Source: Calothrix sp. HK-06 (GTDB lineage: Bacteria > Cyanobacteriota > Cyanobacteriia > Cyanobacteriales > Nostocaceae). From it: a stretch of 64,000 nucleotides of DNA. Every line of letters starts with the position of its first letter. Position 1 is the first letter of the stretch. The DNA lies in NCBI RefSeq assembly GCF_001904745.1, contig NZ_MRCD01000011.1, forward strand, positions 62,001 through 126,000. Reading direction: 5' to 3'. A model generated the notes under the pieces. It worked only from the letters and a program-made list of their open reading frames with translations, ran no database searches and had not been told where the DNA came from. This document shows positions 28,728-37,744 of the stretch, in pieces. The position numbers and the translations under genes are program-made.

Positions 28728-29027
28728 TTACTCATCACCGTAACGCTCAAGCCGGACGTTATACTCAACTTTCCATCCTTGTAATTCTAAGGGTTTTAAT
28801 AATTTAGCTACGTTTTCCTCTGCGACGGCACCTTGTTTTACAGCTTCTCTTAGTACATATTTTTCAGTAAGACCATGAATTTTAAGCGAAACGGGCATAC
28901 TACGAACTAATTCTACAACTTTATGATCCAAAAATGGAAGGCGCCCTTCAATTGAATGTGCCATTTCAACACCGTCACCTAACATCCGTAGAAGCTGAGT
29001 TACTGTTTGCCGCGCGGTAAAACTCCA
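28728..29027 (-). pseudogene. Asparagine synthetase (glutamine-hydrolysing) fragment
   Basis: Beginning inside a GGCGCC at about 29027, the minus strand reads SFTARQTVTQLLRMLGDGVE, AHSIEGRLPFLDHKVVELV and EKYVLREAVK. This is the conserved C-terminal synthetase region of AsnB-type enzymes (normally about 600-650 residues). The fragment ends with RLERYGDE at 28728, 13 bases before another GGCGCC (28709). The ATP-pyrophosphatase loop and glutaminase domain are absent. It is a clear shard held between two GGCGCC sites. Confidence 0.85.
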
Positions 29028-29202
29028 GGCGCCTATTGTAAATATCTAGGTATTTATAAATGTCGGCGCCCCCTAAACGCTTACATCGCTTATCTATTTA
29101 TTGAGTAAATTTATATACATTTTTCCGAAAGACTAGCAATCTAACTTGTAGAACCAATAGAACTAACAGATTGGCTCAAAAAACATTAGTAAGGAAAAAG
29201 TT

Positions 29203-29493
29203 ATGTCAGTAGAAACTCAAGACCGTACATTAAAGCTCCACGACAAAGGTAATGATGTCAAACATCTGCAAGATGATCTGAATATTGTACGCTTTGGTTT
29301 TGGTAAAAATAAAGTTGATGGTGACATTGGTAGTCGTCCTGCATTAACAGTTGATGGTGATTTTGGTTTAAAAACCGAAGCTGAGGTCAAAATTTTCCAA
29401 CGCGAGAACCATTTGAATGTGGATGGAATTGTTGGACCGAAAACTTGGCTTCTGCTGCATGAATTAGCAGCAAGCGCAAGAAGAGCCGGCTAA
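29203..29493 (+). CDS. Peptidoglycan-binding domain protein
   Basis: The 96-residue protein is a single PG_binding_1 domain: LKLHDKGNDVKHLQDDLNIV, ALTVDGDFGLKTEAEVKIFQ and VDGIVGPKTWLLLHELA. Such domains bind cell-wall peptidoglycan and normally accompany an enzymatic domain, missing here. An insert between the first helix and VDGDFG (KNKVDGDIGSRPA) is unusual. There is no signal peptide, and AAGGAAAAAG precedes the ATG at good spacing. It may be a stand-alone wall binder or the remains of a larger hydrolase. A second, broken copy of this domain lies at 40571-40654. Confidence 0.75.
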   Translation: MSVETQDRTLKLHDKGNDVKHLQDDLNIVRFGFGKNKVDGDIGSRPALTVDGDFGLKTEAEVKIFQRENHLNVDGIVGPKTWLLLHELAASARRAG

Positions 29494-29719
29494 TGTATGG
29501 CATGAATAAACGACAGTGCTAGGGTGTCCGCCGAGCGCAAACGAGTGAGGTTTTTTCATCCTGATGTAACGAAAGTGTCTGTGATAGTGGCACTTGTCGT
29601 TTGTAAATATTTCTAAGTGTCGTTTCACAAGTAGGCATAAAAGTAGCGAGGCTGACATCAGCCGCCATGCAGCGGCTGTAACCTTTATCCCAGCAACCTT
29701 TCAGGAAAAACTTTTCACT

Positions 29720-29965
29720 TTAAGCAGTGCTAGGGCAGGTCATTTTCAGCAATAGAATTGGTTCTTCCACTACCTCTTGACCGTTAACATAACCTGTGGT
29801 CGGCGTTTCAATCCGTAGCAGCGTATATTCGCGCCAAGTATCGAGTGTCTGTGCCTGTAGCTCCTGACACAAGCGCCCGTACCCAATCTCCTGAATTAAA
29901 ATTTGCCTAATTTCAGCATTGGTTTCGCTTAGAACCCACTTGGCTTTCCACTGATGCGGATGCAA
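29720..29965 (-). pseudogene. DUF6745 protein fragment 1
   Basis: The reading KWVLSETNAEIRQILIQEIG, ELQAQTLDTWREYTLLRIE and EEPILLLKMTCPSTA matches the C-terminal core of DUF6745 proteins, often found with leucine-rich-repeat proteins. Relatives are several hundred residues long and continue after the CPST motif. Here the frame stops, and the 5' side is cut by the PRISE-reductase fragment on the other strand at about 29966. A second shard of the same family lies at 35940-36104. Confidence 0.6.
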
Positions 29966-29966
29966 C

Positions 29967-30593
29967 GACCAGGAAGATTACCTGCGCGATGTCTCTAAGG
30001 GCAAGCGTTGGGGATGGACGGCGCTACGACCTGACATCATATTTGGCTTTGCAGTTGGCAACCCCATGAACCTCGGTAACTTGCTTGCCGTTTATGCGAG
30101 CCTGTGCAAGGAACTAGGCGTACCGTTGCGCTATCCTGCTAGTCCCAAAGCTTACAATATTCTTGCCAATGCTACTGATGCAACTTTACTAGCGAAAGCG
30201 ATGGAATGGGCAGCATTGAACGAGACGTGTTATGGCGAAATATTCAACATTACTAATGGCGATGTGTTTCGCTGGAGCCAAGTCTTCCCGCAAATCGCCG
30301 AATCCTTTGGCATCAAATGCGCCGATCCCCAGACCTTCTCGCTTGTTGAGGCAATGCAGGATAAGGAACCAATTTGGTCTCAGATGGTACAAAAATATGG
30401 ACTTATACCAAATTCTCTAAAAGACCTTGCCAACTGGCCGTTCGGCGCTTTCATCTTCAACGTCGAGAATGATGCTTTTTTCGACGTGAATAAAGCACGG
30501 CGGTTTGGTTTCCACGAGATGTATCTCGACACCAGCGAGGAAATTGTGAAGCTTTGGAGCTACCTAAAGGAACAAAAGATCGTCCCGATGTGA
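29967..30593 (+). pseudogene. PRISE-type (progesterone 5-beta-reductase-like) SDR, C-terminal part
   Basis: From 29967 the frame reads DQEDYLRDVSKGKRWGWTAL, RPDIIFGFAVGNPMNLGNLL and GEIFNITNGDVFRWSQVFP, ending with RRFGFHEMYLDTSEEIVKLW. This is the C-terminal 60% of PRISE-like NAD(P)H-dependent enone reductases, normally about 350 residues. The Rossmann domain is absent, and the sequence begins at the junction with the DUF6745 fragment. A start at 30066 (Met) would lack the active-site region. Its codon pattern has more G and C than neighbours, suggesting a different source. Not functional. Confidence 0.75.
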
Positions 30594-31294
30594 GATTTAC
30601 ATTTGAATATAATGAAGATAAGGTTCGGCGCCTTGTTTATAAACCATTATTAAAGTTAGAACAGAAGAAAATACCACAACTTAAAAAACAATGCTTTGTT
30701 AAGCGTTCAACTTCGGACATTAACGGTGCCACAGTTTTCTCAACTTGGGAGTTTACGACTTTAGCAGCGAGTGACACCTGTCAATTTTAAGCGTTGATTT
30801 GATGTGAGATGGTTATTTGTGATGATTGAGTTTACCTAGGTGTTTTTGAATTAGAGTTACCTATTAACGACAGTATCACACCTATTGCTCCAAAAATACC
30901 AATCACTGTAATATATGTATTTCGTATTTGCTTCCAATTGAGAGGAACTCGTTGTACAAAGTAGTTAGTTGAACGACCAACATTTTTACTCCCCCTGGTG
31001 TTCCTCATCAACCACGGAATTTGAGGGCAACAGAACCTGTTTATGTACTAGCCGCGCGTAACGACCCAGATCAAAAAGAGAAAGTTGTACCCTATAGCCC
31101 AACGTTGGAAAGTCAGTTTTGTTAAAGTATTTTACCCTGGAATTATCAGTTCTCTGCATAAGTTGAATTTACATAAATCTATTAACCATCAACAAGTAAA
31201 AACAATCTTGACCTTGGATAAAATCAACAACTGAAGTGTTACATAAATTTCAGGTGTAAGAATATATCACCTTTCTTAACATTATTAACTACAA
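30594..31294. other. Debris region between the reductase fragment and a secreted protein
   Basis: Two shards meet here. On the minus strand 30832-30981 reads STNYFVQRVPLNWKQIRNTY and ITVIGIFGAIGVILSLIG, a membrane-protein tail. On the plus strand 30985-31125 reads FTPPGVPHQPRNLRATEPVY, a cupin-like segment (separate entry). A frame at 30594-30790 (YNEDKVRRLVYKPLLKLEQ) includes GGCGCC and is unrecognised. Confidence 0.4.
30985..31125 (+). pseudogene. Cupin-like C-terminal shard
   Basis: The frame FTPPGVPHQPRNLRATEPVY followed by VLAARNDPDQKEKVVPYSPT resembles the last part of a cupin fold, with the PPGVPH metal-binding turn. It has no start codon and begins at the boundary with a membrane-protein shard on the opposite strand. 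The substrate is unknown. Confidence 0.4.
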
Positions 31295-31744
31295 ATGAAA
31301 CTTAATATTATGAAGAACAAAGTCATCGCAGCTACACTCGCTTTAAGCACATTTTCGATTGGAACATTTGCCTTTGCTGGTTCGAGTAATGCTCAAAACT
31401 CCAGTCCACAAGAATCTTCTGCCTATCAAGCGGGACATCACGATAGTTTTAGCGGTTCGACAGCACAGAAAGAAAACAATCCGGGACAAGGCGCTGAATA
31501 CATTCAACTCATCGCTGTACTAGCTTTAAGCGGGTTAGCAATTGGAGCATTAGCTTATGTTAGTTCGAGTAATGCTCAAAACTCCAATCAACAAGAATCT
31601 TTTGCCTATCAAGCGGGATATCGCGATGGTTTTTGCGGTTCAACAACACGGAGAGAAAACTATCCGGGACAGGAAACTGAATATATGCGAGGTCATCAGA
31701 AGGGTTGGCATGATGGACAAGGACAACCAAGAACGACGTTTTAG
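31295..31744 (+). CDS. Secreted small protein made of two tandem copies of itself
   Basis: The 149-residue product contains one module twice. Copy 1 has a hydrophobic segment (VIAATLALSTFSIGTFAFAG), then SSNAQNSSPQESSAYQAGHH; copy 2 has LIAVLALSGLAIGALAYVSS, then NAQNSNQQESFAYQAGYRDG. The first hydrophobic stretch is a signal peptide with an AFA-like cleavage site; the second has become an internal hydrophobic segment. The modules share a YQAG(H/Y)(H/R)D motif and R/KEN.PGQ. The DNA copies (about 31316-31500 and 31508-31690) are clearly homologous. Function unknown. Confidence 0.6.
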   Translation: MKLNIMKNKVIAATLALSTFSIGTFAFAGSSNAQNSSPQESSAYQAGHHDSFSGSTAQKENNPGQGAEYIQLIAVLALSGLAIGALAYVSSSNAQNSNQQESFAYQAGYRDGFCGSTTRRENYPGQETEYMRGHQKGWHDGQGQPRTTF

Positions 31745-31889
31745 CATCAGGGACTTTAAAACTGATAAACGGCGCCTATTCATAAGTACCTAGATGTTTA
31801 AGTATCGTGCGTATTTATAAGATTGGCGCCATTAATGCTATTAAGCAGCTATTTCTTCTTGATTTTCTTCTGATGAAATAGCTGTCAAC
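31745..31889. repeat. GGCGCC-flanked short motif and a hairpin
   Basis: Between GGCGCC at 31771 and 31825 lies a version of the motif TACCTAGATGTTTAAGTAT found beside GGCGCC near 1236. A 9-bp hairpin (AGCTATTTC … GAAATAGCT, about 31849-31885) follows. No gene is seen. Confidence 0.5.
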
Positions 31890-32096
31890 TTGATGTTCGT
31901 TCTACCTATCTTAAGGGAAGAATATAGGACACAACCTATTAAACGTAGAGGTTGGGTGTTGGTACATGCGTCTTTATCAAAAGCCAGTGATGAATATTGT
32001 TTTTTGATTGATATAGTCAGGAATGCTAATAATCTTATAGTTGGCAGACTTTTTATAGTAATTCAAGGTGCCGAAATCATGTATAGTACAAAATAA
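31890..32096 (+). pseudogene. ASCH-domain-like shard
   Basis: The frame contains EEYRTQPIKRRGWVLVHASL then SKASDEY, like the core strand-turn of ASCH domains (…R…RG.llIhAS…), which are RNA-binding or amidohydrolase-type folds. The conserved N-terminal Lys and the rest of the barrel are missing, and no proper start codon exists. GGCGCC flanks it on both sides (31825 and 32148). Confidence 0.35.
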
Positions 32097-32248
32097 CTTA
32101 ACTACTGTACTCTAATTAAATTGATTAATAATCAAAAGTTTGCAGTTGGCGCCTATTCTTAAAAACGGCGCCTGCTATAGTTTTGTGAGATTATGGTAGT
32201 AACTTTTGTGTAAACTAAAGTTAATTAGTTTTCTTGGAGTGCAAAGGG
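32097..32248 (+). promoter_or_regulatory. Upstream region of the OCP gene
   Basis: The 150 bases contain two GGCGCC (32148 and 32166), then no more until 33898. A candidate ribosome site TTGGAG lies about 12 bases before the ATG at 32249. I cannot choose promoter boxes with confidence. Confidence 0.3.
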
Positions 32249-33211
32249 ATGTCAATTAGCATCGAATCAGCCCGTCATATTTTTCCTGAAACACTTGCAG
32301 CGGATGTAGTTCCAGCGATTATTGCCCGTTTCAAGCAATTGACAATTGAAGATAGATTGGCATTAATTTGGTTTGCCTATTTGGAAATGGGCAAAAAACT
32401 CTCAATCGCAACTCCTGATGCAGTGAACATGCAATTTGTGAGCAGCACCCTCAGTCAAATCGAGCGGATGAGTTTTACCGAGCAAGAACAATTAATGCAC
32501 GACCTAGCGAGCGGTATGGATCGACCCATTTGTCGCATCTATGCAACCTGGTCGGTAAATATCAAACTCGGCTTCTGGTTCCAACTAGGGAAGTGGATGG
32601 AAGCGGGGGTTGTCAGCCCAATACCCCAAGGTTACCAACTTTCAGCCAATGCCCTGGCAGTCTTGCAAGCAATTCGGGATGTAGACCCCGGTCAACAAAT
32701 TACCGTTCTTCGCAATACAGTGGTGGATATGGGCTTTGACGCATCCCAATTAGGCAGTTACAGTCGTGTTGCCGAACCCGTAGCCCCACCCAAAGAAATA
32801 TCCGATGCAAACCGAATTACGGCTATTCCTGGTGTCGAAAACCAGATAATTTTGGAATACATGAACAACATGAACGCCAATCAATTCGATGCCTTGATTC
32901 AAATTTTTGCTCCCGACGGTGGTTTACAACCTCCATTCCAGCGTCCAATTGTGGGTCACGATGAGATTCTCCGCTTTTTCCGGGAAGACTGCCAGAACTT
33001 AAAATTGATACCAGAACGGGGAATTACCGAACCGACAGAAGATGGTTATACCCAAATTAAAGTAACTGGCAAAGTGCAAACTCCTTGGTTTGGACAAGAT
33101 GTGGGCATGAATATTGCTTGGCGATTTCTGCTCAATCCAGAAAATCAGATTTTCTTTGTGGCAATCGATTTATTGGCTTCTTCTAAGGAGTTGCTCAACC
33201 TGAGTCGTTAA
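32249..33211 (+). CDS. ocp: Orange carotenoid protein
   Basis: The 320-residue protein is a full-length OCP: an all-helical carotenoid-binding N-terminal domain (FPETLAADVVPAIIARFKQL), a linker (about 165-190) and an NTF2-like C-terminal domain (MNNMNANQFDALIQIFAPDG … PFQRPIVGHDEILRFFRE). Counting from this Met, Y44, N104, W110 and R155 are at the positions known for carotenoid contact and domain closure, and the C-terminal Tyr and Trp that hold the keto group are kept (Y204, W291). On blue-green light it converts to the red form and quenches phycobilisomes. FRP follows 186 bases downstream. No GGCGCC occurs inside. Confidence 0.97.
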   Translation: MSISIESARHIFPETLAADVVPAIIARFKQLTIEDRLALIWFAYLEMGKKLSIATPDAVNMQFVSSTLSQIERMSFTEQEQLMHDLASGMDRPICRIYATWSVNIKLGFWFQLGKWMEAGVVSPIPQGYQLSANALAVLQAIRDVDPGQQITVLRNTVVDMGFDASQLGSYSRVAEPVAPPKEISDANRITAIPGVENQIILEYMNNMNANQFDALIQIFAPDGGLQPPFQRPIVGHDEILRFFREDCQNLKLIPERGITEPTEDGYTQIKVTGKVQTPWFGQDVGMNIAWRFLLNPENQIFFVAIDLLASSKELLNLSR

Positions 33212-33397
33212 GTCCGCTACTTTCAATTCGCTTTATCCATTTATGAGGATTGCATTCGTTGGAGAGCGGTTATGTAAGCTTTTGTACGGATTGTACAAAT
33301 AATTATTTAATTACTGAGAATTTAAACGATAATTGACGCTACCAATTCTCAATGTGAGGATTGTAGGGGAATTAAGTAGCTTTGTAGTGGTAAGTTT

Positions 33398-33751
33398 ATG
33401 GACGTTCGACAAGTTGAAAGTGGTAACGAAGGAATTGAGAACGGTTGGTCTTTGCAGGAGCAGACAATCGCGCATTACTGTTTTGACCTAGCCTACGAGC
33501 GGGAAATTGCTGGATTGATGAGATCGGTTCGCGATCGGACTTCCAGTATCACTACTGTCGATGATATATGGCATTTACACGATTTTTTAAGTGCAAGACG
33601 ACACAACGTTGATGGTAAATACGATTTTCGCTATCCTTTTTTGATTATGGTGTTTGCCCAATTAGTTAAAGAAGGCTGGCTGCAACTTCAGGAGTTGGAA
33701 GGATTGGACTCCTTAAAGCGAGCCAAAATTGCCGCCCTTTCCAAGATGTGA
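33398..33751 (+). CDS. frp: Fluorescence recovery protein
   Basis: The 117-residue protein matches FRP: WSLQEQTIAHYCFDLAYERE, then TTVDDIWHLHDFLSARRHNV and DGKYDFRYPFLIMVFAQLVKE. FRP is an all-helical dimer that binds the C-terminal domain of active red OCP, detaches it from phycobilisomes and speeds its return to the orange form. It lies just downstream of the OCP gene on the same strand. Its presence marks the neighbour as an OCP1-type protein, since other OCP clades work without FRP. The N-terminus is about 8 residues longer than usual. Confidence 0.93.
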   Translation: MDVRQVESGNEGIENGWSLQEQTIAHYCFDLAYEREIAGLMRSVRDRTSSITTVDDIWHLHDFLSARRHNVDGKYDFRYPFLIMVFAQLVKEGWLQLQELEGLDSLKRAKIAALSKM

Positions 33752-34313
33752 AATAACTTTTGGTCATAGGTCAAATTAAAGTCTGTAGCGAGCGGCACCT
33801 TTAATAGTTTTATATAAATTTTTATTTCAAAAAAATTTATTCAAAATTCCTTGATATACATTTTATATAAACTTTACAAATAAACATATTTTTGTGGGCG
33901 CCTGTTGTTTGGTGTGGGTGCCTTGCTCTTTGATTTCCATTAAGAGCTAACAAAGGGCAACTACAGGCGCATCGCTGCTAACAACACAGGCGCCTGCCTA
34001 TATCAAAACCAAGCTTTACGCCGTTGTAAGATATTATTTACTAGTAAACCATTGGTTGCCATCTGGTGTGGTGCCATATATCAAGCTAATTTTTGATCTA
34101 CGCGATCACATTTGTCCAGTAGTACTTTTGCTCGGATAAACAATTGGTTTTGGCAACGCCGCGTTGTCAAATCTTGAATATTAGATACAGGTGCCTTCCC
34201 TACTACACGTAACATCAAGATTCAGTGAATTTAGCAGGATTTAAATGACTTTACCTCTAAAAATCATTATAGTATTTCTACTTAATTAATGCGTCACCCA
34301 TACAATATCTATA
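33752..34313. other. Gene-free stretch with repeats
   Basis: Positions about 33796-33862 are a diverged copy of the 3' end of the Tn3 transposase fragment and its downstream DNA (3118-3185), with GGCACC where the other copy has GGCGCC. Further GGCGCC sites lie near 33898 and 33989, and GGTGCC near 34071 and 34190. No gene is seen. Confidence 0.6.
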
Positions 34314-35432
34314 ATGAATAGCAAAATTCTGCTCCAAACTGCATTAACTCTAACTACGTTGGCTTTGGGTATTGGACTAGAAACTGCCAGTGCAACTTTA
34401 CTAATTGGCAATACAAGAGGTGACAATGTAGTATTATTCGATGAAGAAAGCGGTAACTTTTTGGGTGAGTTTATTACTCCGGGTAGTGGAGGTTTGAAGG
34501 CGCCGGACAGTTTGCTATTCGGTGTTGACGGTAACTTTTACGTATCGAGTGGAGATACAAAGGAAAACTCTGCGATTCTTCGATACGACGGAACAACTGG
34601 AAAATTCATTGATACTTTTGCAAGTGGTGGTGGGTTGATTCGTCCTTATGGTGCAGCATTTGGTTCTGACGGTAATCTTTATGTGAGTAGTTTTTTAACA
34701 GACCAAATTTTACGCTACGACGGTAAAACAGGCGCCTTTATTGATGTATTTGCACAGGGTAATGGTAAAGCTGGGGGGTTAAATGGTCCCAATGGCTTAT
34801 TATTTGATTCTGATGGAAATCTTTACGTTACAACTCAAGGTAGCGTTGCGGTAGATGGGAAACCGGATTTTAGCTTTGGTTTACCTTCTCAAGTATTACG
34901 TTTCGATGTTGCGAACAAAACATCTGCTGTATTTATAGACCAGCCAACACCATCACCAGATAGTTTTGGTTTTGTTAGTTTTCTAGGATTGGTGCAGGGA
35001 AACGGTGGTGATTTATTTGTTAGCGATTTTGCAAATGATATTAGACGTTACGACTCGAAAACAGGAGCTTTGCTTGATACTTTATCTACCAACTACACAG
35101 ATACTGTTCCTTCGAGTAACTTCATTGGCAGTTTAACGTTAGATACTAATAATATCCTTTACAGTGTAGGATTTGATAATACAGCGAACAGTAGAAACCT
35201 TGGTGCCATTCTCCGTTATGATGCGGCTAGTGGTAAACCATTACCTTCAGCAGGTAATAGCGGTTCGGTGTTTGTTCCAACCAACGATAAGCTTTTACGA
35301 CCAATTGGAATTATTTATACCGATAGGAAAGTTATTCCTGTACCCGAATCATCTTTAACGGTTAGTGTGCTTGCTTGTTTGTCTTTCTATGCAGCTTTAA
35401 GAATATTGAACAAGAAAACTAAAAGCGTTTAG
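34314..35432 (+). CDS. PEP-CTERM protein with NHL-type beta-propeller repeats
   Basis: The 372-residue protein starts with a signal peptide (about 1-26, LTLTTLALGIGLETASA). It has at least five NHL-like repeats (DSLLFGVDGNFYVSSGD, GAAFGSDGNLYVSSF, GLLFDSDGNLYVTTQ) that should form a beta-propeller. It ends with the sorting signal VPESS, a hydrophobic helix and the basic tail LNKKTKS. PEP-CTERM proteins are processed by an exosortase and exported, often to the outer surface or extracellular matrix. Two GGCGCC sites in the gene suggest it is long resident. Confidence 0.88.
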   Translation: MNSKILLQTALTLTTLALGIGLETASATLLIGNTRGDNVVLFDEESGNFLGEFITPGSGGLKAPDSLLFGVDGNFYVSSGDTKENSAILRYDGTTGKFIDTFASGGGLIRPYGAAFGSDGNLYVSSFLTDQILRYDGKTGAFIDVFAQGNGKAGGLNGPNGLLFDSDGNLYVTTQGSVAVDGKPDFSFGLPSQVLRFDVANKTSAVFIDQPTPSPDSFGFVSFLGLVQGNGGDLFVSDFANDIRRYDSKTGALLDTLSTNYTDTVPSSNFIGSLTLDTNNILYSVGFDNTANSRNLGAILRYDAASGKPLPSAGNSGSVFVPTNDKLLRPIGIIYTDRKVIPVPESSLTVSVLACLSFYAALRILNKKTKSV

Positions 35433-35571
35433 TTACGGCGCCTTAAACAATAGACAATCAAAGCGATAGGCGCAGCTGTTTCCAGTCTTGGTGTACTTTT
35501 ACTATAAATGTCGACGCCGTTCAATATAGCTTACAATTTTGATTAAACTTAATTGACTTATAAAAGAACAT

Positions 35572-35931
35572 ATGCTTACTGAAAGTCAAGCACATACGCT
35601 CGCAGAACACTGGGTTGAGGCATGGAATTCTCACGACCTTAATATAATTATGTCTCACTATGCAGAATATGTAATCTTAGTATCGCCTGTCGCAGCAAAG
35701 CTTCTTGATGACCCATCAGGGACAGTAATAGGTAAAAATTTGTTACGAGAATATTTCAAAAAGGGGCTTGAAGTTTACCCAAATCTAAAGTTTGAACTCA
35801 TCGATGTTATGTGGGGAGTTTCGAGTGTTGTACTTTACTATATCAATCAGAAGGCTACAAAAACAGCAGAATTTATGGAAGTAGATTCAACTGGAAAAGT
35901 CACCAAAGTAATTGCTAATTATAGCGGATAA
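35572..35931 (+). CDS. NTF2-like (SnoaL-type) protein
   Basis: The 119-residue product has the NTF2-like cone fold pattern: AHTLAEHWVEAWNSHDLNII at the N-terminus, GTVIGKNLLREYFKKGLEVY in the middle, then alternating strands ending with EFMEVDSTGKVTKVIANYSG. Members include ketosteroid isomerase and SnoaL-type cyclases; many small ones have no known substrate. It stands alone on the plus strand. GGCGCC follows 6 bases after the stop. Confidence 0.8.
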   Translation: MLTESQAHTLAEHWVEAWNSHDLNIIMSHYAEYVILVSPVAAKLLDDPSGTVIGKNLLREYFKKGLEVYPNLKFELIDVMWGVSSVVLYYINQKATKTAEFMEVDSTGKVTKVIANYSG

Positions 35932-35939
35932 GACAATTG

Positions 35940-36104
35940 GCGCCTCGATGGTTGCTTTCTGAACGCAATGCCGAACTACGAAGGGTTTTAATGCAAGGTA
36001 TTAGATACTCTCGTATTTGCCAAGAACTCAAAGTTAAAGAAATCGATGTTTGGGAAGAGTATAAACTTTTAAAAATTGATGAAATAGTAGATGTAGGGGT
36101 ATGA
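35940..36104 (+). pseudogene. DUF6745 protein fragment 2, starting at GGCGCC
   Basis: From the GGCGCC at 35939 the frame reads APRWLLSERNAELRRVLMQG, then ICQELKVKEIDVWEEYKLLK and stops at 36104. It aligns with the first DUF6745 shard (29720-29965) through WxLSE.NAE.R..L.Q.I.Y.R.CQEL and D.W.EY.LL.I, but is a different copy. There is no start codon, and the frame is cut exactly at the hexamer. Confidence 0.55.
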
Positions 36105-36548
36105 GTAACATTCGCATAGAAAACCGGGTTAAGAGATATTACATAAGTAATACAAGCATGTTTAGAAACTGAAACCCTTATTGTCTCGTTGAGTGGTGAC
36201 TGATGATAAGCAAAGCGTGAATGACCTTCGTTCTGGATAGAATCTTTGTCGAATAAGACTTTCAAGCTTATCCAGGTTTTCGGTGCGACTGCTACTCAAA
36301 GTCCGACAAGTTAATTCCCAACTTTTTTGATTAACCAGATTACTCATTTACAAGCTCCATGATTTATCAGTACAGATGCATAGCGCGAGATATCAGGTAT
36401 TGGCGCCTGCTAGATAATAGACACGTATAAACATCAATTCTTTGTTGCCACTCTAGTTCGTAGCGTCACAATTAGTTAGGGTGCGTTCCAAAACCATTTT
36501 TTGCAATTTAAGCGCACCCTAACTACTTCAAATAGCGCAGCACTACTG
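36105..36548. repeat. Intergenic region with an inverted repeat
   Basis: Perfect 12-bp arms AGTTAGGGTGCG (36474-36485) and CGCACCCTAACT (36513-36524) enclose a 27-base loop, just after the stop of the DUF1772 gene on the opposite strand. It may serve as its transcription terminator or be a small interspersed repeat. GGCGCC lies near 36401. No gene is seen. Confidence 0.5.
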
Positions 36549-37055
36549 TTAGCTCAAAACTCCTGCTACAATCAGAAACCCAATTGCGAAGGTCATAGCT
36601 AATGCCCGTCCGACAATAACACTGTCCCAGCAGTTCTGGAGATCGCGAATATTGTCTGGAATGTTGCCCAGTTGTACAGCTTCTGTCATTTTTTGATTGA
36701 CAGGTTTAGCAACGGTCAAATATAAGCTCAACTGAGTCAATAACCCTGCCAATGCCATCAATGCTAACCAACTCGCAATTGTTCCGAGATGAGCGACAAT
36801 AGCAAAGGCTAAGGTTGCTAGCACTCCGAGAACTCCAAACAAAGGTATTCGAGCATCTGCTGTTTTATGTATATGTCCCATGACGTTGGCGATTGCTCCA
36901 TCATCACTGGCTGCTAAGGCCGAGCGTCCCACAACTGCAAAGAATACATCAACCCCATAAACCACACCAGCCGACATAATTGCAAGTATTAGTAAGGTGT
37001 TAGCCAGCAAAGCGCTGCCCATGTGTTCCGTTGCTCCCATAACTAAAACATTCAT
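36549..37055 (-). CDS. DUF1772 (anthrone-oxygenase-like) membrane protein
   Basis: The start at 37055 gives a 168-residue protein with four hydrophobic helices (about 12-35, 70-90, 96-112 and 150-166). The family motif PVNQKMTEAVQLGNIPDN is followed by the conserved W in LQNCWDSVIVGRAL. DUF1772 proteins resemble anthrone oxygenases, but many have no known reaction. GGAG lies 12 bases upstream of the ATG. A matched operator sits at 37080-37095, and a TetR gene is 90 bases upstream on the same strand. No GGCGCC is present in the block. Confidence 0.8.
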   Translation of the reverse strand: MNVLVMGATEHMGSALLANTLLILAIMSAGVVYGVDVFFAVVGRSALAASDDGAIANVMGHIHKTADARIPLFGVLGVLATLAFAIVAHLGTIASWLALMALAGLLTQLSLYLTVAKPVNQKMTEAVQLGNIPDNIRDLQNCWDSVIVGRALAMTFAIGFLIVAGVLS

Positions 37056-37079
37056 GATTGAAATTTCTCCAAAAAATAG

Positions 37080-37095
37080 TTGGTCAACCAACCAA
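37080..37095. promoter_or_regulatory. TetR-type operator upstream of the DUF1772 gene
   Basis: TTGGTCAACCAACCAA (TTGGT-N6-ACCAA) lies 25 bases before the DUF1772 start codon. The same arms and spacing occur upstream of the TetR gene at 37745-37760, each within AG…AAAT context. Two identical-format dyads in the promoters of a regulator and its neighbour are strong evidence for a binding site. Confidence 0.7.
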
Positions 37096-37144
37096 ATTCA
37101 CTCAAAATAAACAGAGCTATTACTAATAAACCAACACGAAGCTC

Positions 37145-37732
37145 TCAACCGTCACTCAATTGTGAGATGAACATCTGGAACAGGACACGGTAGGAGCTTT
37201 CCAAATCAAAATCTGGATCTGCTAGCTTCTGTAAAGCCAGCCCATCAAATGCTGCTAGCAAAATGGCCGCCATTGATTCTGGATTAGCGATCGCTTCTCC
37301 TGCTATCTGGCGCACCAAACGAGTAATGCACTGTCGTCCCGTTGAGAGCATGACCTGAACAGCTTCATGAAAGTTGGTATTGCGTAGCCCTAATGCAAAA
37401 AGTTCACACCGTAACCGAAACCATTCTGGCTCATTAACGACTCGTTGTTGTGGTTCGGTAAACGTCGTCGAGAGCAACTGCTGTGGGGACAGGGTATTAC
37501 ACCACTGCTCCACTTCTTTCACATACCGTTCTCCTGCTGTATATAACACTTCTTGCAGCAGTTCATCCTTGCTGTTGAAGTAATAGTGAATCAACCCAGG
37601 AGCCACCCCAGCCGCATTCGCAATCTCCTTCATTGTTGCAGCATCGTATCCTGACTCTGCCAGAAGCTTATATGCTGCTGAAACAATATGCGAACGATTA
37701 TTAGCACTGCTCAATGTTGTTTTCTTACCCAT
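37145..37732 (-). CDS. TetR-family transcriptional regulator
   Basis: The 195-residue protein has the N-terminal TetR helix-turn-helix: IVSAAYKLLAESGYDAATMK, EIANAAGVAPGLIHYYFNSK and DELLQEVL. A C-terminal ligand/dimer domain (about 60-195) includes FRLRCELFALGLRN and AILLAAFDGLALQKL. It likely represses itself and the downstream DUF1772 gene through the TTGGT-N6-ACCAA sites. Its coding sequence contains the only GCGATCGC (HIP1) I noticed (near 37290) and no GGCGCC, pointing to a donor cyanobacterium with HIP1. Confidence 0.9.
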   Translation of the reverse strand: MGKKTTLSSANNRSHIVSAAYKLLAESGYDAATMKEIANAAGVAPGLIHYYFNSKDELLQEVLYTAGERYVKEVEQWCNTLSPQQLLSTTFTEPQQRVVNEPEWFRLRCELFALGLRNTNFHEAVQVMLSTGRQCITRLVRQIAGEAIANPESMAAILLAAFDGLALQKLADPDFDLESSYRVLFQMFISQLSDG

Positions 37733-37744
37733 TTAAAATTTTAG

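Noticed and set aside
28020-28730. Possible genes in the debris region
   Set aside because: Only short frames without family motifs, ribosome sites or codon pattern.
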